Shown here: positions 35,871-49,200 of the stretch, piece by piece | How positions within the stretch are numbered: position 1 is the stretch's first letter | Layout: each line of letters begins with the position of its first letter | Notes under the pieces: generated by a model | What the model saw: the letters and a program-made list of their open reading frames with translations, nothing else | Databases searched by the model: none | What the model was told of the DNA's origin: nothing | NCBI GenBank assembly: GCA_014338405.1 | Contig: JTDE01002929.1 | Span: forward strand, 27,391-91,390 | Length of the DNA stretch: 64,000 nucleotides | Direction of reading: 5' to 3' | Source of the DNA: Paragonimus skrjabini miyazakii | Taxonomy: Eukaryota > Platyhelminthes > Trematoda > Plagiorchiida > Troglotrematidae | Position numbers and translations under genes: made by a program

Positions 35871-36060
35871 GTTACGCAACAAAGAATTGAAGGCTCTTTC
35901 GGTTCGCAAAGGTAACGACAAATAAAAAATTGAACCAATCCTTCTGCGTACAGAAGGACTTGCTCATCAGTACCATATCGCCCTGGTAGCTGATGCACAG
36001 TGTGGCTAGTGATTTTGTCGTTTGGCTTTAAAATGTCCACTTATATCTGTCATATAAATC

Positions 36061-36120
36061 CACAGACTGCAGTACGTACCTGATGAGATGCAGCGAAATG
36101 CGTCCGAGATATACTGTGCA
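36061..36120 (+). ncRNA. Hammerhead ribozyme-like core downstream of PLE D
   Basis: 36080-36098 reads CTGATGAG, ATGCAG, CGAAA, the invariant hammerhead core with a very short helix II. UGCGUC follows, providing a U-C cleavage position at 36103-36104 and an almost self-complementary AUGCGU that could form helix III between two molecules. Distal stem I pairing is possible (CAGTA at 36070-36075 with TACTG at 36111-36116), but the first pairs next to the core are poor. PLEs are known to carry such minimal hammerheads in their terminal repeats, and its position after a PLE endonuclease on the same strand fits. Activity is unproven. Confidence 0.45.
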
Positions 36121-37984
36121 AAAAGCTGTCTTTGGTTTCAGCATCAAAGTTATACAGATTCCACGACACCTTAGATAACTGTCAAAAGGGAAGAGACAAA
36201 TTCACGCTAGACACTCTTCGACGTATCGAGTAAGACCCGAAACGAAGGTCTATTACAAAATGACGACAAATGACATCATTCTGGAGTTCTATAACAATCA
36301 TACAGCCTGTCATCTTAAAGGCTGAGTACAAATATTTTTCCGACCTACACGTTGCAGCTCATCCGAACTTAGAAGACAAGAGGACACCCGTTCAAAATGC
36401 ATAATATGAATGGATACCCCAGTGACTACACAGACATCTATCAACGGACACACAAACATACTGAGGTGAAAACTCCAACACTGGTATCAAGGCATAGATA
36501 AAGAGGTCAACAGGAATTAGGCGGACAAATGAAATAGCTTAGGCTGAAAACACTACCGTCCCGAAATCCGTTCAATCGACATGTGGACGCAGACTGCCAG
36601 TACGTCAGCATCGTTGCCAATGAAACTCATCAGAAAACCAAAAACGTGCAACCTATGATCACTTACACATGGAAGAGAGCAGCATGGTTTCTCCTCATCG
36701 ATCAGTAATGTTCAAAGATTTTGCAGACTAGCACACAGCGTAGAATTATAACTCACGATATGCTGAATCGATTATCCACAATGTCCAGTATAGATGTAAG
36801 TTGTCAAACTTTGTCCAGTAAGAACTATTCGACACAAACTTTTTTATACTGTGAGTAACGTTTTGTATAAGAATTTTATGGCACAATGGTTGGGAAAGTA
36901 GCACCAACTTGTTAAAGCAAACACACTCACTCCTCAATACTAGACGGTTGCCTCAGTTGTATCAGCGAATGAAAACATGCAAGTTCATCTCGAACGAAAA
37001 AAAACCTATTTATTAACTGAACTAAAGTCGATATTTTTTGTTACCCTTGAGCGAATCGGGCACGAGTTCACAACCCGACAGATCAATAACACACAATGCA
37101 TGACAAATGCCTTGGTTGCAAACAGGGACGAACGGAACCAGTATGAATGTGAGAACAAATACATTCGTCGTTTCCGGGAAAATCGAAGTTAGATTGGAAT
37201 ATGGATGTACGTTTTTCAGTCCAAGTATGTGTAAAGTGCCAAAAAGTAAAAACCGAAAGTTTTTTCTTTTCGCGACGTGCGCTGTTGGGAGAAAGTCAGC
37301 AAAGCTTCGTCCTTCAACTGCCACATTCCTCAGTTTGTTAAGGGACCGCAATATGTTCATCCAATACAAACAAACAGCGGAAAAGACGAAGGAGACACTC
37401 TTCAAATGAAATGGAATCCAGGGCTAAGCACAATGAACAACAGCAAGTACACGGCGCGAGAATACAATATTGTGAAAACGATAAATAGGGAGTAGAACAA
37501 GCGCGCGTCCATTAGGAAAACCGAAGAGTAACCAAATAATCGGACTGACATAAAAAAAAGAGCACAAAAAAAGAGGAAACTGATCCCATATTTAAAATAA
37601 AAACAGAAATGATTGAAAAATGGTCCAAGAATTAACGGACACCACTAGATCATCACCCATTAAGTAAAAATAAAAATGGGAAAGGTCCGTTCCTGAGAAA
37701 ACGTGTGAACAGACACGATATATTGCCTCGGCATCCCATTTGTTTCAATCGAACTCGAAGTCCACATGCATCAAGGAGAGGATTTCTTTGTGATTCGCGT
37801 CTGTATAAAAATACACAGACAAATAAACATGTTAAAGCGGTTAACGAAACCGTTAATCAGAGTATTACAGATAGCCACAGCTATCCGGATAACAGGTATA
37901 ATCTGCATCTGGAAAAGCAGAGAACGGTGAGCACGGTCTTAGCTTATGACGAAAATTACAAAAGGTGATTTAGCTGTTATGTAA
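36121..37984. other. No gene recognised
   Basis: Overlapping open frames on both strands at 37022-37409 lack a family signature. Otherwise nothing was seen. Confidence 0.35.
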
Positions 37985-38440
37985 CTTGTTCGTACTTCTC
38001 TAGTGTAAATGGATACCGTCCACCTCGCAACGCCTGGTATGCTGCCTACGACCACAACGACAGGAAATGCTGGATACAATATTGCAGGATGTTCACTGTT
38101 AAACCGACAACCCACGAACGATTCTGTCCCACTCTGAACCCACCAGCAGGTAGACACAGTCTGGAGAAATTTCAAACCGGAAATTCTCCCTGTAACAAGC
38201 CAAAGCTCTTATCCACCGGCTACCAGTCGTATGGACATGCTTAGTGATAGAGCGATTACTAGTACAGCTGATATAACTCATGACTAGTGGCTGAGTGACT
38301 AAGAGCTTCGGCTTGTAAGGCGCAGGGTTATCGGTTCGATCTACGTTCAGGCTAGTTCTGTTTGATGAGTTCAAACAAAGTTGAAACTGGTAGTAGACTG
38401 TCGACTTGACGGTGAGCATCACAAAGCAATAAATCTTCTC
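37985..38440 (+). repeat. Interspersed repeat with tRNA-like segment, copy 1
   Basis: Aligns with 41290-41700 over about 400 bases. Shared blocks include TACGACCACAACGA, ATACAATATTGCAGGATGTT and CAGCAGGTAGACA. Its 3' part (38285-38345) has a tRNA-Ser/Leu-like A-box (TGGCTGAGTGACTAAGAG) and B-box (GGTTCGATCTAC) but no acceptor stem. It is therefore a SINE-like repeat rather than a tRNA gene. Confidence 0.55.
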
Positions 38441-38994
38441 ATTGTTGGCATGACAATATTTGCTGCAAGACATGTCTAGGACAACCTCCGTCCACGTCAT
38501 GTACACCGTCGTGAACACGGTTTTACCTGTGCCTATAAGCGCCGCTCATGTTTATCACACGACCAGACGCTTATCCGAAAAACTCGGTGGATACCGTTCA
38601 AACAGGGTCAAAAGTATATTACTGACTTGACTTGAAATGGAATACACAACAACGAAACAATGACAGTTTAGGCTAATTCTATTCACTCTACGTACGTCAC
38701 TCCACGTATTCAACATACGGGCTCGCTCGCTAAAGGTCAGCAGTGTTGTGTGCATGTGATTCGCACTACAAATAAGGTGTTTAATTACAACCATAGTTGA
38801 AACCATCAGAATTCATCGACACAGCACAACCCTTAAGTGTCCGAATAAGTGCTGATTAAGCCAATCACCACTTAACCAACTAAACAAAGAATCTCTTTTC
38901 GGAGCGGTCGGGTAAACTGAACACTATTCATGCAAAGTCATGGTTTAGTGTTTGGACAAGAAGAATATTCAGTAGTGCCTATTGTGAGTTTATG

Positions 38995-39175
38995 GGAATA
39001 GCAGTTAACACGAAAGCGAGAATGGAGATTTAGACTCAGACGGGGGTCGCATAAGTGATGAGCTCTAATAAGAGCGCAACTGGAATATAGTGTTTGTTTT
39101 CGAAGTGAGCTAGCCGAATGGCTTATCTGAAAGCGAAGACTGTAATCAACTGTGGATGGTGTTCAATTTGAAATA
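38995..39175 (+). repeat. tRNA-derived SINE, copy 3
   Basis: The body blocks GAGCTCTAATAAGAGCGCAA, TTTTCGAAGTGAGCTAGCCG and GGCTTATCTGAAAGCG match copy 1. The tRNA-like head is largely decayed. Confidence 0.55.
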
Positions 39176-40160
39176 GTCAAAATTCTACAACTTCTATTCA
39201 AACTATGCTTAGCTGGTTCAGCGAAATTAGTAGCTTTAATCCAACCCAGAAGTTATAGAGTGGAACGAAAAACCATCGTTCGCGATACGTCCTCAGTGTA
39301 TCTTGCCTGACTCTGGCGTAATATTTTTCCCTAGTTTGCCCAGCCGGAACATGATATTATCGAACTTGTTTGACAAGAATGCGATATAATCGACCTGATG
39401 CCGATGAATCAATGGAAGCGAGTTCGTTTGCCACATCTTGTTTCGATGACGTAGAAAAACCCCAAAAAAGTGGCATGCCGTATAGATTCAGGCACTTGCT
39501 TGATAAGGCGAAAAATCGATAAACTTACTAGCTGATGGGCGCTTAGAGTCACGCCATGCGTAACATGTTCAATGGCAGTTATGAAACTACCGAGTACAAA
39601 GACGAACGAGAAGGTTTGAATTCCTTCACTCTAAACGACTTAGTGATGAGAAAGCTTACTACAGTTTGAATTCGGTTTTGCTCCGAACGTTATGCCTTAG
39701 CAATTTGATAATCCACATGCACAAACAGCTAAGTGTCGATAAATACTGTGCGGTGTATCAAACATACCGTTTCCAGTACACGTATGAACATCGTTCAGTT
39801 AGAAAGACACTACCTGAGATCGGACAGTCGAATAACACAGGGTCTACATGGGACCTAAAACTATTACATAAGCATGACAGAAAGCAGGGTGATTGTTCCA
39901 CTGAAAACAAACTGGTTTTCCTACGCATTAGAGTGCCTCAAACCATGGTTGCTACGCCAACTAGCAAGAAAGAAAGGCAGAACATATGGTACAGTTATTA
40001 CTGTTTGAAGTAATCTGAACGAATCGCAGTGTATCCCTTCCAGTCACGGGACACATCTTGAAACGCATACGCACATACCACTTCTACAAACTGGATTGAA
40101 AACATATGGGCACACATCATCAAAATAAACCATCACAGCTTCTGATGGAAACTTGCGTAC

Positions 40161-40251
40161 CTGCGTCGATAAATTTGTGTCGATACAGAAAATCCAACAC
40201 CACCATCGCAGAGTTGGCTTTAAATTGGTCGTTGAGGATCAGTTCTTTAAC
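40161..40251 (-). CDS. Nudix hydrolase exon, C-terminal helices
   Basis: The acceptor CTTTATCATTCCAG precedes VKELILNDQFKANSAMVV and LDFLYRHKFIDA. The exon ends with one base of the next codon before GTACGC. It enters in phase 0, matching the end of the exon at 46970. At least one more exon must follow downstream (below 40160) to supply the last residues. Confidence 0.85.
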
Positions 40252-43200
40252 CTGGAATGATAAAGAGATGCATACGAGCGGTGACGCTAGTTCAGCTTCG
40301 TTTATAGCAACCGAACCTTCACTTATATGAACTAATTCACAATAATGGAACAGAAACAAATGCACCGATGTAAACATGAATGCTTCCGCCCACGAGTGTG
40401 TTGTACTGTGTTCGTCTCAGACACCGTCCAGCAGGAATTGCAAAAGAGAAGACCTGGACGGGATGTTCGAGGTGATAGTAGAGGCCAGTTCAAAATGTAC
40501 TACGAGCCACTGTCTCTTTAACAATACGGGCCGTTATAAAAGCGACTAACAATGGATGAGACCAGGATGAACGATTCCCAGTTGTGGGATCAAAATAATC
40601 GGAACAGGAGAAAGGGAAACATGCAGTATTCAACGAAACATGTACAAGTGCAATGTACGAAAACAAGGTGGTCTAAATCCCCGGAAAGTGAACCGCCCAT
40701 GCACTAGATCAGTGAAAATAGCAACGGAGTACCGCTAGTAAAGAGGAACAACGTCAGGACATGTTTAAACGCCAAACGATTGCTTAGACTAACAGAGTAC
40801 AAAAGTATTTGCACAGTCGGAAAGTAACTACAAAGTTTCCGATAACTTCAACTGCAAAAACAGACATGAGTCCGGATGAAGTGGGTTGCCACTTCAACAA
40901 CGTATTATGATAGTTTCGAAAAATGGATTGATAACTGATGGAAATGGTGGTTCATACCAAGGTCGAGTAGCGGTTCGTTTATCATGTTACGATCAAGACA
41001 GCCCCAGACGGCTTTTAAAAAGCTGGTCAGAGGAAGAAACAAAAATTGCGCTTCGTTTTGCAATGTATGCCAGCTCTTGTACACTAAGGCCAGAAGGTCT
41101 CAGGTGTCCAGGACAAGGGTACCTAGATTCGGTGACTGTTGCACAATAATACTGACTGACTTCTCGCGGTACGTGTAAAAAATATGCCTAAACTTGAAAA
41201 GTGAGATGTGTTAGCTCTTTAACGGATGATTCGTTGCTCATTATCGTGATCGATTGAAGACTCACGACTGCGGCAAACGGATATTGACAGCTGAGTTGAT
41301 GTGTAACTCGTCTGCCCCTCTATGATGTAGATGAACACAGTCCACTTTGAGGTTCCTGGTACACTGGGTACGACCACAACGATATAAAATGCTGAATACA
41401 ATATTGCAGGATGTTCTCTGTTAGACCGACAACACAAGATCGATTCTATCCCATTATGAACCCATCAGCAGGTAGACATAGTCTGAACATACCTCACAAT
41501 GGCAATCCTTCCAGCTGCGTGCCGAAGCTCCTATACGCCGGTCGCTAGTTGTGTAGGCATTGCCAGTGATGGGGGTTTTAATACGCTTAATGTAATTCGC
41601 ATGACTGGCGGTCGGATGGATAAGGACTTTGGCTAGCAGAGCGCACGGTTGTTGATGTGATACCGGTAGTGAAGTGCAAGAATGAGGACGAAAATGAAAC
41701 ATATCAACAACTGCGTCTTTCACTTATAATACTCAACTTTGGTTAATATTCGCGGCGCAGAATGTGGTTATTACCCTATTGACACCACGACTCACTGCAG
41801 GCTATGAAAAGCGGGCAGTGAATCATGTAAGATTGCACAAAAAACCTTGAAAAGGTGGTGTACTGATATACATGCGATAATGTGCGATTCGCCTTTTTGG
41901 AATAGTTCCATTTTCATTTGGGTGAGAGTAGCTTATCTGGCACCGTACTTACAACATAGGACTAACACAATTGGTAGCAGTGTGAATTACATCAGTGGTC
42001 ACTGTATCTTGCTCATGTCCCATTCTCTCATTACGAGGTGCTAACTAAAATTTTTTTTTCACGATAAGGCAGATAAACTGATTCAGACAAATAAAAAATG
42101 ACAGTGAACCAAACAAATAACTTCATACACAACATGAGAAATTTTAACAGGACGAGATTGTCCCGTTTCCACCAGTGTGAACAACCCATACCAAATTGGG
42201 CACGTACCGAAGATCACATTTTTAACGGTTTGGTAGAAAGGTAAAAGTGCATTATAAAGCAAGTGTGTAAGCCAGCTGGTAGTGGAAGATGCACATGAAC
42301 GAGGTCGAAAACCACAATCTGTTTTTCGAAAGCATTAGACACGGTGAAGGTGACCAAGCTCACAGAGATCATCTTATTCACACTGTTTAAATAAACTTCA
42401 TACGGCAACTTCAGCATTTCTCGCCGATTTTCCCGTGATATGCAAGCAATGCACTAGCGAACAAAGACACATAACCACCGTCAAGTTCCTGTGAGTAATG
42501 GAGAAGCTACTACTGTTATTCTATACAAACCGGGTGCACAGATGTCGTGATAGAACCAATCAGCCAGAACAAGTGCTATTCGGAAAACCGAACGCTACAG
42601 ACAGAGAGAAATAAAACGACAACAGTAACAACACCATCGTCACGTGTTGCCCCAGCTTCGAATGTCCCATTTGGTTAGGCAATATTGACGATCAATGGAC
42701 ACGCATACAGGCGTACAAACTCTCGCTCACAACCACAGAACAATGGATATTTGAGTTTAGGTAGGCGAAAATTGGGCAACACAATGATGCTGTTTTTCGT
42801 TGTTCGCTCTCACTGCGATAGTGCACACAGACAACGCAAATGTTTGTTTAGACTCAGTAACAAATATGTGATTGATATACACGCCAGCGCGCGCCGTGGT
42901 ATGCATCAAACATCCAATGTATCCCGTGCTTAATTCGCAAGAGTTATTTGAGTAAAGATCATCGGAACCACGGTTGCATTGGCAACCGGGACAAACTAAC
43001 GGGTTGCAGTTTAAACACCAGGGAAGCCATAATCACCTGTCAGATCAAGTATGAGCACATTATAAGTAAAAATCGAAACGAGTCAAATATTTAAAACAGT
43101 TAAATCCCCTCACTAATGTGAACAAAACAGTTAGAAGACGAACACTGGTAGATGCTAGCATTTCGTATTGGCTCGTCAGTACCAAATAACCAATAACACG

Positions 43201-46200
43201 GGAACCTTTCAATTTAACGTCTACAGTACTTCGGGGGGTATGAACAAAGAAAACAACAATAACAAAAACGTCCAATCGTGTGATCTGAATGACACTCACT
43301 ACGACTTAGGACCATGGCAGCCCCAAGTTCACAAATAATTGTTTTTGTACACACAACACAGGTTTGAACCGGTTTATCGCGACGGCTTCAGCAAATTTTA
43401 GGAACCGTGGGTTGTGGTGGCGCATTATGATGGTGAAGGCTGAGGTCAGGTCCACGTTGTGGCCAGTTGACAGGATGTGTCGTCCGATCGACGAAACTGG
43501 GGGCTTACAATTCCCTGTGACTACAGTGTCCGGTTTTGAGACCTGTTTGTGAACCCACTTGGGTACATGTTCCTTCATCCTTGAGATCAATGATCTATCG
43601 GTTCTGCCTATGTAACTTTCTCCGCAGTTACATGAGAATTGGTAAATACAGTGTGATTTGGCGCCAATAGGTTGATCTCATTTGATTGTAGGTACAGGTA
43701 ACCTGCGAGTCTGATTAAGGACCCTCAATTCGGCTGCGTTGTAAGTACGTTTGAGCGAAGAGACAACTCGTTGGGTTGTACGCATTGTCGCGATATCCCC
43801 TTTGAATGGTAACTCAGTATATACTAGTTTCTTCGGGACCTCATCAGTTTTACTGCTTTTGGGCCTCCATTCGCTATGACGCTGAATAAAGCTTCTGGGG
43901 TACCCATTACCCTCTAGAGTCGTCTTAAGCATTTCCAGCTCTTGCTCAACACAATCTGATGTGCAAATACGGCGTGCTCTGGTGAACAGTGTTCTCACTA
44001 CACCTCGCTTATATTTCACTGGGTGAAACTAGTGAAATGCATACACTGACCAGACCAAGTTGGCTTCCTGTAAATGCCACGCTTTATTGATCCATCGGCT
44101 CTTCGTGTGATGAGTATGTCCAAGTAAGGCAGACTGTCATCGGTCTCTGGTTCACACGTCACCTTGAGGTTAGGATGAACGCTGTTAAGCCGCAGAACAA
44201 ATTGTTCATATAGCTCGCGACTTTTGGCAATGACCAGGGTATCATCTACATAGCGTCTGTAGTAGGATAGTTGTGAGATGATATCACTTAATTGCCCTTC
44301 TACCATGATCATGAAAAAGTTAGCGAGAAGAGGGCCTAACGGACTCCCCATCGCTACTCCGTCGATTTGTCTGTACGGTGTGTTTAGAAAACTGAAACTA
44401 ACATTCTCCGTACACAATAAAAGTAACGTTTTCAGATAATCAGTTGGGATGGGAATAGGGCTATTTTCGGCAACAATCCGTTCACACACAAAATCAACAG
44501 TTTCTCTCAGGGGGACATTGGTAAAGAGAGATTGAACATCTATGGAGCACATATGTTCGTTCTTGATATTGATTCTATCCAACTCATCCGCAAGTTCCAG
44601 CGAGTCTTTGATACTATAGCTGTCACTCTTTTGAATGGCAGGCTTCAAAATCTCGGCCAACCATTTAGCCAATTTGTGCTGAGGTGAATTAGATATGGCT
44701 AATATAGGTCGAAGTGGCATACCCTGCTTGTGTGTCTTGGGAAGACCGTACAGTTGAGGCAACGAGCAACTGCCGGGCTTTAGGTACTTGTGAACCACTT
44801 GACACCGATCAACGTGTGCCTCACGGCAGGCAAGTATGACACACGTTCACGAACACTCCTATCATCTTCCAGTGGGCCGTGATTGGAGGCACACTTGTGA
44901 TTTCTAGCAACCCAACGGAATTGTTCCGATTTTCAGATGTATTTCATATGCACCTCACGTAATGAAAAAAGCCCGATAAGAATGATCGAAAACAGCTGGT
45001 TGCATAACTGATTTATGAATTCTATAGGAGCATTGATAAACTTTGTCACATCAATTTATATGCTTGCAAAGGAAGCGTGGTGACGATTACTACATTGACA
45101 ACAGCATCGCATGTGATCATGAACTCCTATAATCGTTTATGATTGTTGCACAGGTTGTCCCATCGTCTCCACAACTACACAGTAGCCGAGTGTGGTAAGT
45201 AGTTGAAAGGGCCGCCCAGGACGGCCCACCTGGATGCGAAAGCAGCGAGCAAATGTGAATGATGTCTACCGTATGAAAGGCTTCGCCAACATATAATTGT
45301 TCAAAGCGTCCGTGATTTTGATAAGTGAATAAAGAAAGTAAGTTTCCAGCCTATAGTTCGCAAGATGTTGACTGTTATGTGACATACGGTGTTGGGCAAA
45401 TCGGTGGTCAGCGACAGTTTGTACGAACCTGAAACAGAAAGAGCTAAGATCTCGCTCACAATTCACTGCGTCTCCAAGTACACACTGGCTGCAAGTCACT
45501 CGCTCAGGATGAACAAAGCAATATGTTGCTTTGTTCTAGGTACCGATCGGCCATGTGACCTTCGCTGAATACTGCTTATTTATCCAGTCAACAGCTCACT
45601 TGGTTGAGCACAAGTCCATTCAACTCGATACGATAACCATGAAAGAACAACATTAGGCGGTCGATTGGAGTGTGAAGAGCAGAATGATGGATCATGAGTC
45701 CACCACGGCAAGTTAGAGAGAATAATGCATGTGTTGCGACTAAAGGATGAGCGACTCGGCGATCAGATGAACATCCCCGCAACGTGGAATTACAGCTGGT
45801 TGAACCATACTTGGTCTACTAAAAGGGGCGAGCCGACCCTTCTGGACAACACGGACACTGGCTTCAGCTGTAAGGAACACTTACTAAGAACAATTACTAC
45901 TAATACCGTCCGTCCAAAATAACCAGACGTTTCACGATATTAACGCTATGGCTGACCAATAAGACAGTGTCAGAGGTTACGTCTCTTTGCCACGAAAACA
46001 CCGTTCTTTTCAGGGTGAATTCACGCTCAGAATGTTGGCAAATTTTTATTTAACAGTTTGTAGTACTCGGTATACCGTATGCAGTCAGGCGCAACGGGTT
46101 TTGTTAAAGTCGATCAGTCGAAGAATGAATGGCTTTAATTAAAGATAACCTAAGCGAACGATACCGTTCGAAAATGTGCAGCGAATAGGGAGCGAGAGTC

Positions 46201-49200
46201 TTGCTCTTTTCCTACCGAGTTCAGGTTAAGAACTACTACCAATTGATCTCAGCCGTTTAGTTCGCCAAGTAACGTGAAACAGGTGCGTGCAAACTATATG
46301 AACTGGGCGCCGGGAATCAATCCATCCACTTTTATCAAAGGTGTACAAAGTTTACAGGAAAGTTGACTGAATGAGTAAGGTCAAAATTGGAGTATGAAAA
46401 TCGCGCGTTGCAAACAGCTACAAGCCAACAAGTCGAAAAATAAAACGTAAGGCTTTGAATGGCTGTCATACAAACATTATTATTGTTTTTCTCCGTTTTT
46501 GGCAAGTCGTTCACGCCACTTATCGACCATCCAACCATCCAATCTTTCTATGATTTCTTCATAGCTATGCGGAGGCTGAATTGCGATAACCCCCATCTAC
46601 TGAGTATCCGCCAGTGACCGGACCGAGGAGATTTTTCGGTTAGAAACAGCGGATGGAGTCTCGTAAGTCGGTGATAAGCGAGTGGGAAATGTCCACACAG
46701 CTGAATGTGGCCATCGATTCAGTCGCAGATCTGGTGATATCGTCGTATGACGTCAACTGATGGAAAGTTATAAACGAAATAGTAAAATAAGTTCCCAAAC
46801 ATGTGCCGACTCCTGCCATAAGTTGGTTACCGCCAGATTAAGCGAAATTTGCAGGAAACTATCTATGTGCCTACAAGGTGACGGACAGCTCCACACCAGA
46901 TATGACTGTGTTTCGAACAAAGTGTATGACGAAGCACCAAATCAACAAAACGAGAAATGATCCTCTCACCTGAGAAATGCTGACCAACTGAAAATTGTCA
47001 ACCTCGCCATCCGCACTGGTCGGGACAAAATCGTTAGGGAGTTCAAGATCAAAACAATACTCGACTTGTGGACATACGCCCCGATCATCCTCAAAGATGT
47101 AGCTGTGGTAAAGCAAACAGTGAACAAATAGCTAATAAACTAAGACAACAGAATGTTGATTAAACGAAGGGAACGCAAATGGGGTCATTAAAACTGTGCA
47201 AAGTTATCTCTCTAAACCTTTGATATCGCAAATTCAGATGTAGAAACTACTTCCAGAGCACTGACTTCTGAAAGAAGGTCCCGACAGAGAAAAAAAACAT
47301 ACTAGTGTAATCAGTGATGTCAAGACTATTTTATACAGGTGGATTTCTTCAAAAGCAGGTTCCTCTTCAGACTCTAACGATTACGATATTCACATCTGGT
47401 TGGGAGATACACAGCCATATAAACCGAAACGGGGTGAATTACTAATCACGGTATGATATCCGAATCACTCATTGATGAGCAAAACGCTGAATTTCTCCAA
47501 CACCGGTTGCCAAACACTGGCAGTCATCTGCCACTCATCATCATCATGGCAGCCAAGGGCCTGATCAGAAAGTGCTGTGGATCAGACTGTCGCTCACCTC
47601 AAGAGTGATGTGGAGTATCTTAGAAGGTTAAAAATTAGTGAAAGAAAACTAGATGGAAGAACTAGAAATGGTGTGGATGCAGGCATGCGATTGACTGCGG
47701 CACACTACCATCTCGGAGAGCGTTTGAGTGATCACGAGGACTCCAGCCAGGCAGGCGACACCTACTCAAAACAACTGACCATGAACTCTTATCATGTTTG
47801 CAGAGTAAACACGGTGATCTCAACCGACTCACGTATTTCCCTAGAACTCCCTTGAGAAGTGCTGACAAATCCTAGGCTCGGGAGAACAATGCGCTTCGAC
47901 CACAATATAAAATAGTTCCCCGAACTTTCGACATCTGTCTAGTTATTGGCCAACATGCGAGACAATAGCAGACTGATCAGAGAACAAACACGGACCGGCT
48001 CTGGACATCAAGCACACAATCGCAACATCAAATGAATAGTATGCAATAGGTATGTTTAAATCCAGTTCTTCTAAGGTTTCAAGTAGACTGTTCCTTGTAG
48101 GTAGATTCTTCTACATGGGTCCTATGAACAGTTAGATATGCCCATACTGACCTATGAGGCTGCATAACCTCCTATAAAAAATGTGGAACATCGAGTTTTC
48201 TTTAACCACTTCATCCGAGCAGAAAGACTACATAGACTGCGATATAACATTTCGTTTACTCTCAATAGCCTCAAACGTTAAACATGTCAGTTATGAACAT
48301 CATACAGATAAGGACAAACAGGAACTGAAAACGTCCACAAGCATACCAAGTATTATGTAGTCACGACTGACAATTCGATAGGCTGTCTCAGCCACTTTTG
48401 GACACACAACTTCGGCTGGTGAGTCCGGATAAACAACAAAATCATCATCACCACAGACAGCAATACATCAGTGGTTCTCACTGAGGCTTAAATGTCACAC
48501 AACTATGAATAAAAAAGTAAACACATTACACAAAGTGAGAGGGAAGAAGACCTAACTACCAGAAATAGCATCGTCTACATTCAAACATACAACATCAAGG
48601 CGCATACACCTCGCAAACAAACAACCGAGGTGTAAGTGAAAGTAAGGCGTCATCAGCAAGACAGCTTCCTTACGGATTTCATTGTCCCGCGTCATTAAGT
48701 GCACTCACTTCAGACAACTCGGACAAACAACGACAACATTCACGCCACTGAGCTTGATTAGCCGCCGTCTCACCTTACGTTTCAAGCCACCGACTCTGTG
48801 AGTCGTGAGGGCCACAGCCTGGGATACGAACGCGATCTACATTGACTAACCCCTTCGTGAACGATTTTATTTGTCCACGCCAGGTCATCATCTATCCACC
48901 TCGCACCTTCCGCCAATCGACTGCAGCGTTGACAAGGAGTGCTCGGTGTGGCAGACGATTAGCTGGCATCCTTAGTGCAGGACCTAACCACTTAAGTCTG
49001 TGCAAGTGTAAGGATTGAACAAAAGAGTTCGATTGACAGTCGTTACCAAATACCCGCCTCCTAACCTCCTCGTTGCTCACTCGTTGGTGCAGTCCGATAC
49101 GAACGATCGAACATAGACATCGGTGGTCAAACACCTGATGACGGTTCAAGTCTTCTACCCTGAGTGACCAGGCTTTGCTGTCGTAAAGTAATACAGCCTT

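Noticed and set aside
37022..37409. 127-codon minus and 100-codon plus frames
   Set aside because: Mutually overlapping, with no recognisable domain and no clear acceptor.
38285..38345. tRNA-Ser/Leu-like sequence as a genuine tRNA gene
   Set aside because: A and B boxes are present, but no acceptor stem closes it, and the segment is part of a longer repeat with a second diverged copy at 41.6 kb.
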